From JAVWPP01 sp036635835 (GTDB lineage Bacteria; Bacillota; Clostridia; TANB77; CAG-465): DNA of 21,985 bases. The DNA lies in assembly GCA_036635835.1 (NCBI GenBank), contig JAVWPP010000020.1:1-21985 (forward strand), in the 5' to 3' direction. Positions 21,095-21,985 of this stretch are shown here, one piece after another; positions within the stretch are counted from its first letter, which is position 1, and every line of letters begins with the position of its first letter. A program made the position numbers and the translations under genes. The notes below the pieces were generated by a model that made no database searches, was not told the DNA's origin, and worked only from the letters and a program-made list of their open reading frames with translations.

Positions 21095-21985
21095 ATGAAC
21101 GGAAAAATTTATCTTACTATATTATCTGCTATTTTAACTATATTTATAATCCTTGGCTCTATCTCGTATTTTATAGGGTCCTACTTTTTTAATATAGCTT
21201 TAGATGCAACAGGTAATCTAAATAACATTAAAGTACCAGTAGACGCAGCTACAAATCTAACTGCAACAGACCAGTGGTTTTCTACTAAAAAAACTGTAAG
21301 TATATCTTCTAAAGATGGTCTTAAGCTATCTGGATATATCTTTGAAAGCGCAAAAAAAAGCAATAAGTGGGTTATAGCGGTGCACGGATACAGAGGTAAT
21401 GCCTACAACATTTCAACAGTTGGAGAAAACTTTAACGCTAATTCATACAATGTACTTCTTATAGATTTAAGAGGACATGGTAGTAGCGAGGGAGACTATA
21501 TTAGCATGGGCATACAAGATAGCCACGATCTAATTAGGTGGTGCAATTATTTAAATACCGAGTATGCAGATATAGACATATGCCTTTACGGAATCTCTAT
21601 GGGAGGCGCTACAGTTATGTCCGCATCTGGAAACAAAGCACTTCCTAAGAATGTTAAATGCATAGTTGAAGACTGCGGTTTCACCTCAGCAAAAGCTGAA
21701 TTTACTCACCAGTTAAAAACTTTATATGGCAGAGATCCTTTCCCAATTATACCTATTGCTAATTTGTATACAAAGTTTAAAGCAGGCTTTTTCTTTGGAG
21801 AATTTGCCCCTATTAAGATGGTTAAGAAAAGTAAGGCTCCTATCCTTTTTATACATGGAGATCTAGATTCTTTTGTTCCTTTTGACATGGTTAATGATTT
21901 ATATGCTGTAGCTAAGCAGCCTAAAGAATTGTTTATTGTAAAGGGCGCCAATCACGCAGGCAGTGAGTTAGTAGATTCTAAAAAG
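21095..21985 (+). CDS. Membrane-anchored alpha/beta hydrolase (3' end beyond window)
   Basis: An alpha/beta hydrolase of the bem46/YqkD-like group; 297 codons are visible and the frame is open at the window end. Residues 5-28 (YLTILSAILTIFIILGSISYF) form an N-terminal membrane anchor, so the catalytic domain probably faces outwards. Seen: the oxyanion region VIAVHGYRGN (93-102), LLIDLRGHGSSEG (121-133), the nucleophile S168 in YGISMGGA, the acid D258 in HGDLDSFVP and H287 in KGANHAGS. All three catalytic residues are present, so only a short C-terminal piece should be missing. Start: ATG with GGAGG upstream, 23 bases after the phosphatase gene. Substrate unknown (esterase, lipase or peptidase are possible). 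Confidence 0.92.
   Translation, partial: MNGKIYLTILSAILTIFIILGSISYFIGSYFFNIALDATGNLNNIKVPVDAATNLTATDQWFSTKKTVSISSKDGLKLSGYIFESAKKSNKWVIAVHGYRGNAYNISTVGENFNANSYNVLLIDLRGHGSSEGDYISMGIQDSHDLIRWCNYLNTEYADIDICLYGISMGGATVMSASGNKALPKNVKCIVEDCGFTSAKAEFTHQLKTLYGRDPFPIIPIANLYTKFKAGFFFGEFAPIKMVKKSKAPILFIHGDLDSFVPFDMVNDLYAVAKQPKELFIVKGANHAGSELVDSKK

Overview
The window looks like a piece of an AT-rich draft genome from an anaerobic, endospore-forming Clostridia-type Firmicute. The reasons are a full-length SpoIVA coat ATPase, a three-subunit NADH-linked [FeFe] hydrogenase, Gram-positive surface genes (an LCP ligase, a thioester/CnaB adhesin, a lipoprotein), strong AGGAGG ribosome sites, and TTGACA-17-TATAAT promoters. 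I cannot name a genus from the sequence alone. A 100-N scaffold gap (19027-19126) shows it is a draft assembly. No tRNA, rRNA, CRISPR array or insertion sequence was seen.

Layout. 1-4050: the 5' two-thirds or more of a giant minus-strand surface adhesin. It has a signal peptide, a Cys-Gln thioester domain, then at least 12 CnaB-like repeats of about 90 residues that run off the window edge. 4200-6700: a minus-strand group with an unrecognised 178-aa protein, an LCP (LytR-CpsA-Psr) wall-polymer ligase and a BY-kinase/CpsD-like ATPase whose P-loop is degraded. 6776-7600: a plus-strand zinc-dependent phospholipase C-like protein closed by two stacked terminators. 7600-9680: a CmpB-like membrane protein and a pilin-like helix joined to a probable beta-propeller. 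9757-14930: an apparent operon fba-hydC-hydB-hydA (class II fructose-bisphosphate aldolase plus hydrogenase), where hydB carries a one-base frameshift. 14975-17280: a lipoprotein, a cation diffusion facilitator and a short pilin-like protein related to the N-terminus of the 449-aa protein. 17492-18973: spoIVA on the plus strand. 19198-20345: a HAD phosphatase and an 82-aa protein on the minus strand. 20375-end: a histidine phosphatase and a membrane-anchored alpha/beta hydrolase (cut by the window end) on the plus strand.

How the parts fit. Aldolase and hydrogenase together suggest shared control of glycolytic flux and disposal of NADH and ferredoxin electrons as H2. The adhesin, LCP protein, BY-kinase-like protein, lipoprotein and pilin-like proteins form a cell-surface theme, but each has its own promoter and no single surface operon is visible. 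Promoters fall into two visible groups: TTGACA/TTTACA -35 boxes with TGG directly before the -10, and TTGCAA/TTGCAT -35 boxes without it.

The most interesting items are the thioester adhesin with complete isopeptide triads in every repeat, the TSCSAGW variant in hydA, the hydB frameshift, the P-loop-degraded BY-kinase-like protein, the pilin-like/propeller pair, and a 12-bp dyad around the promoter of the 82-aa gene that shares TTTTGTACAA with the fba promoter region. I found nothing I would confidently call a wholly new system.
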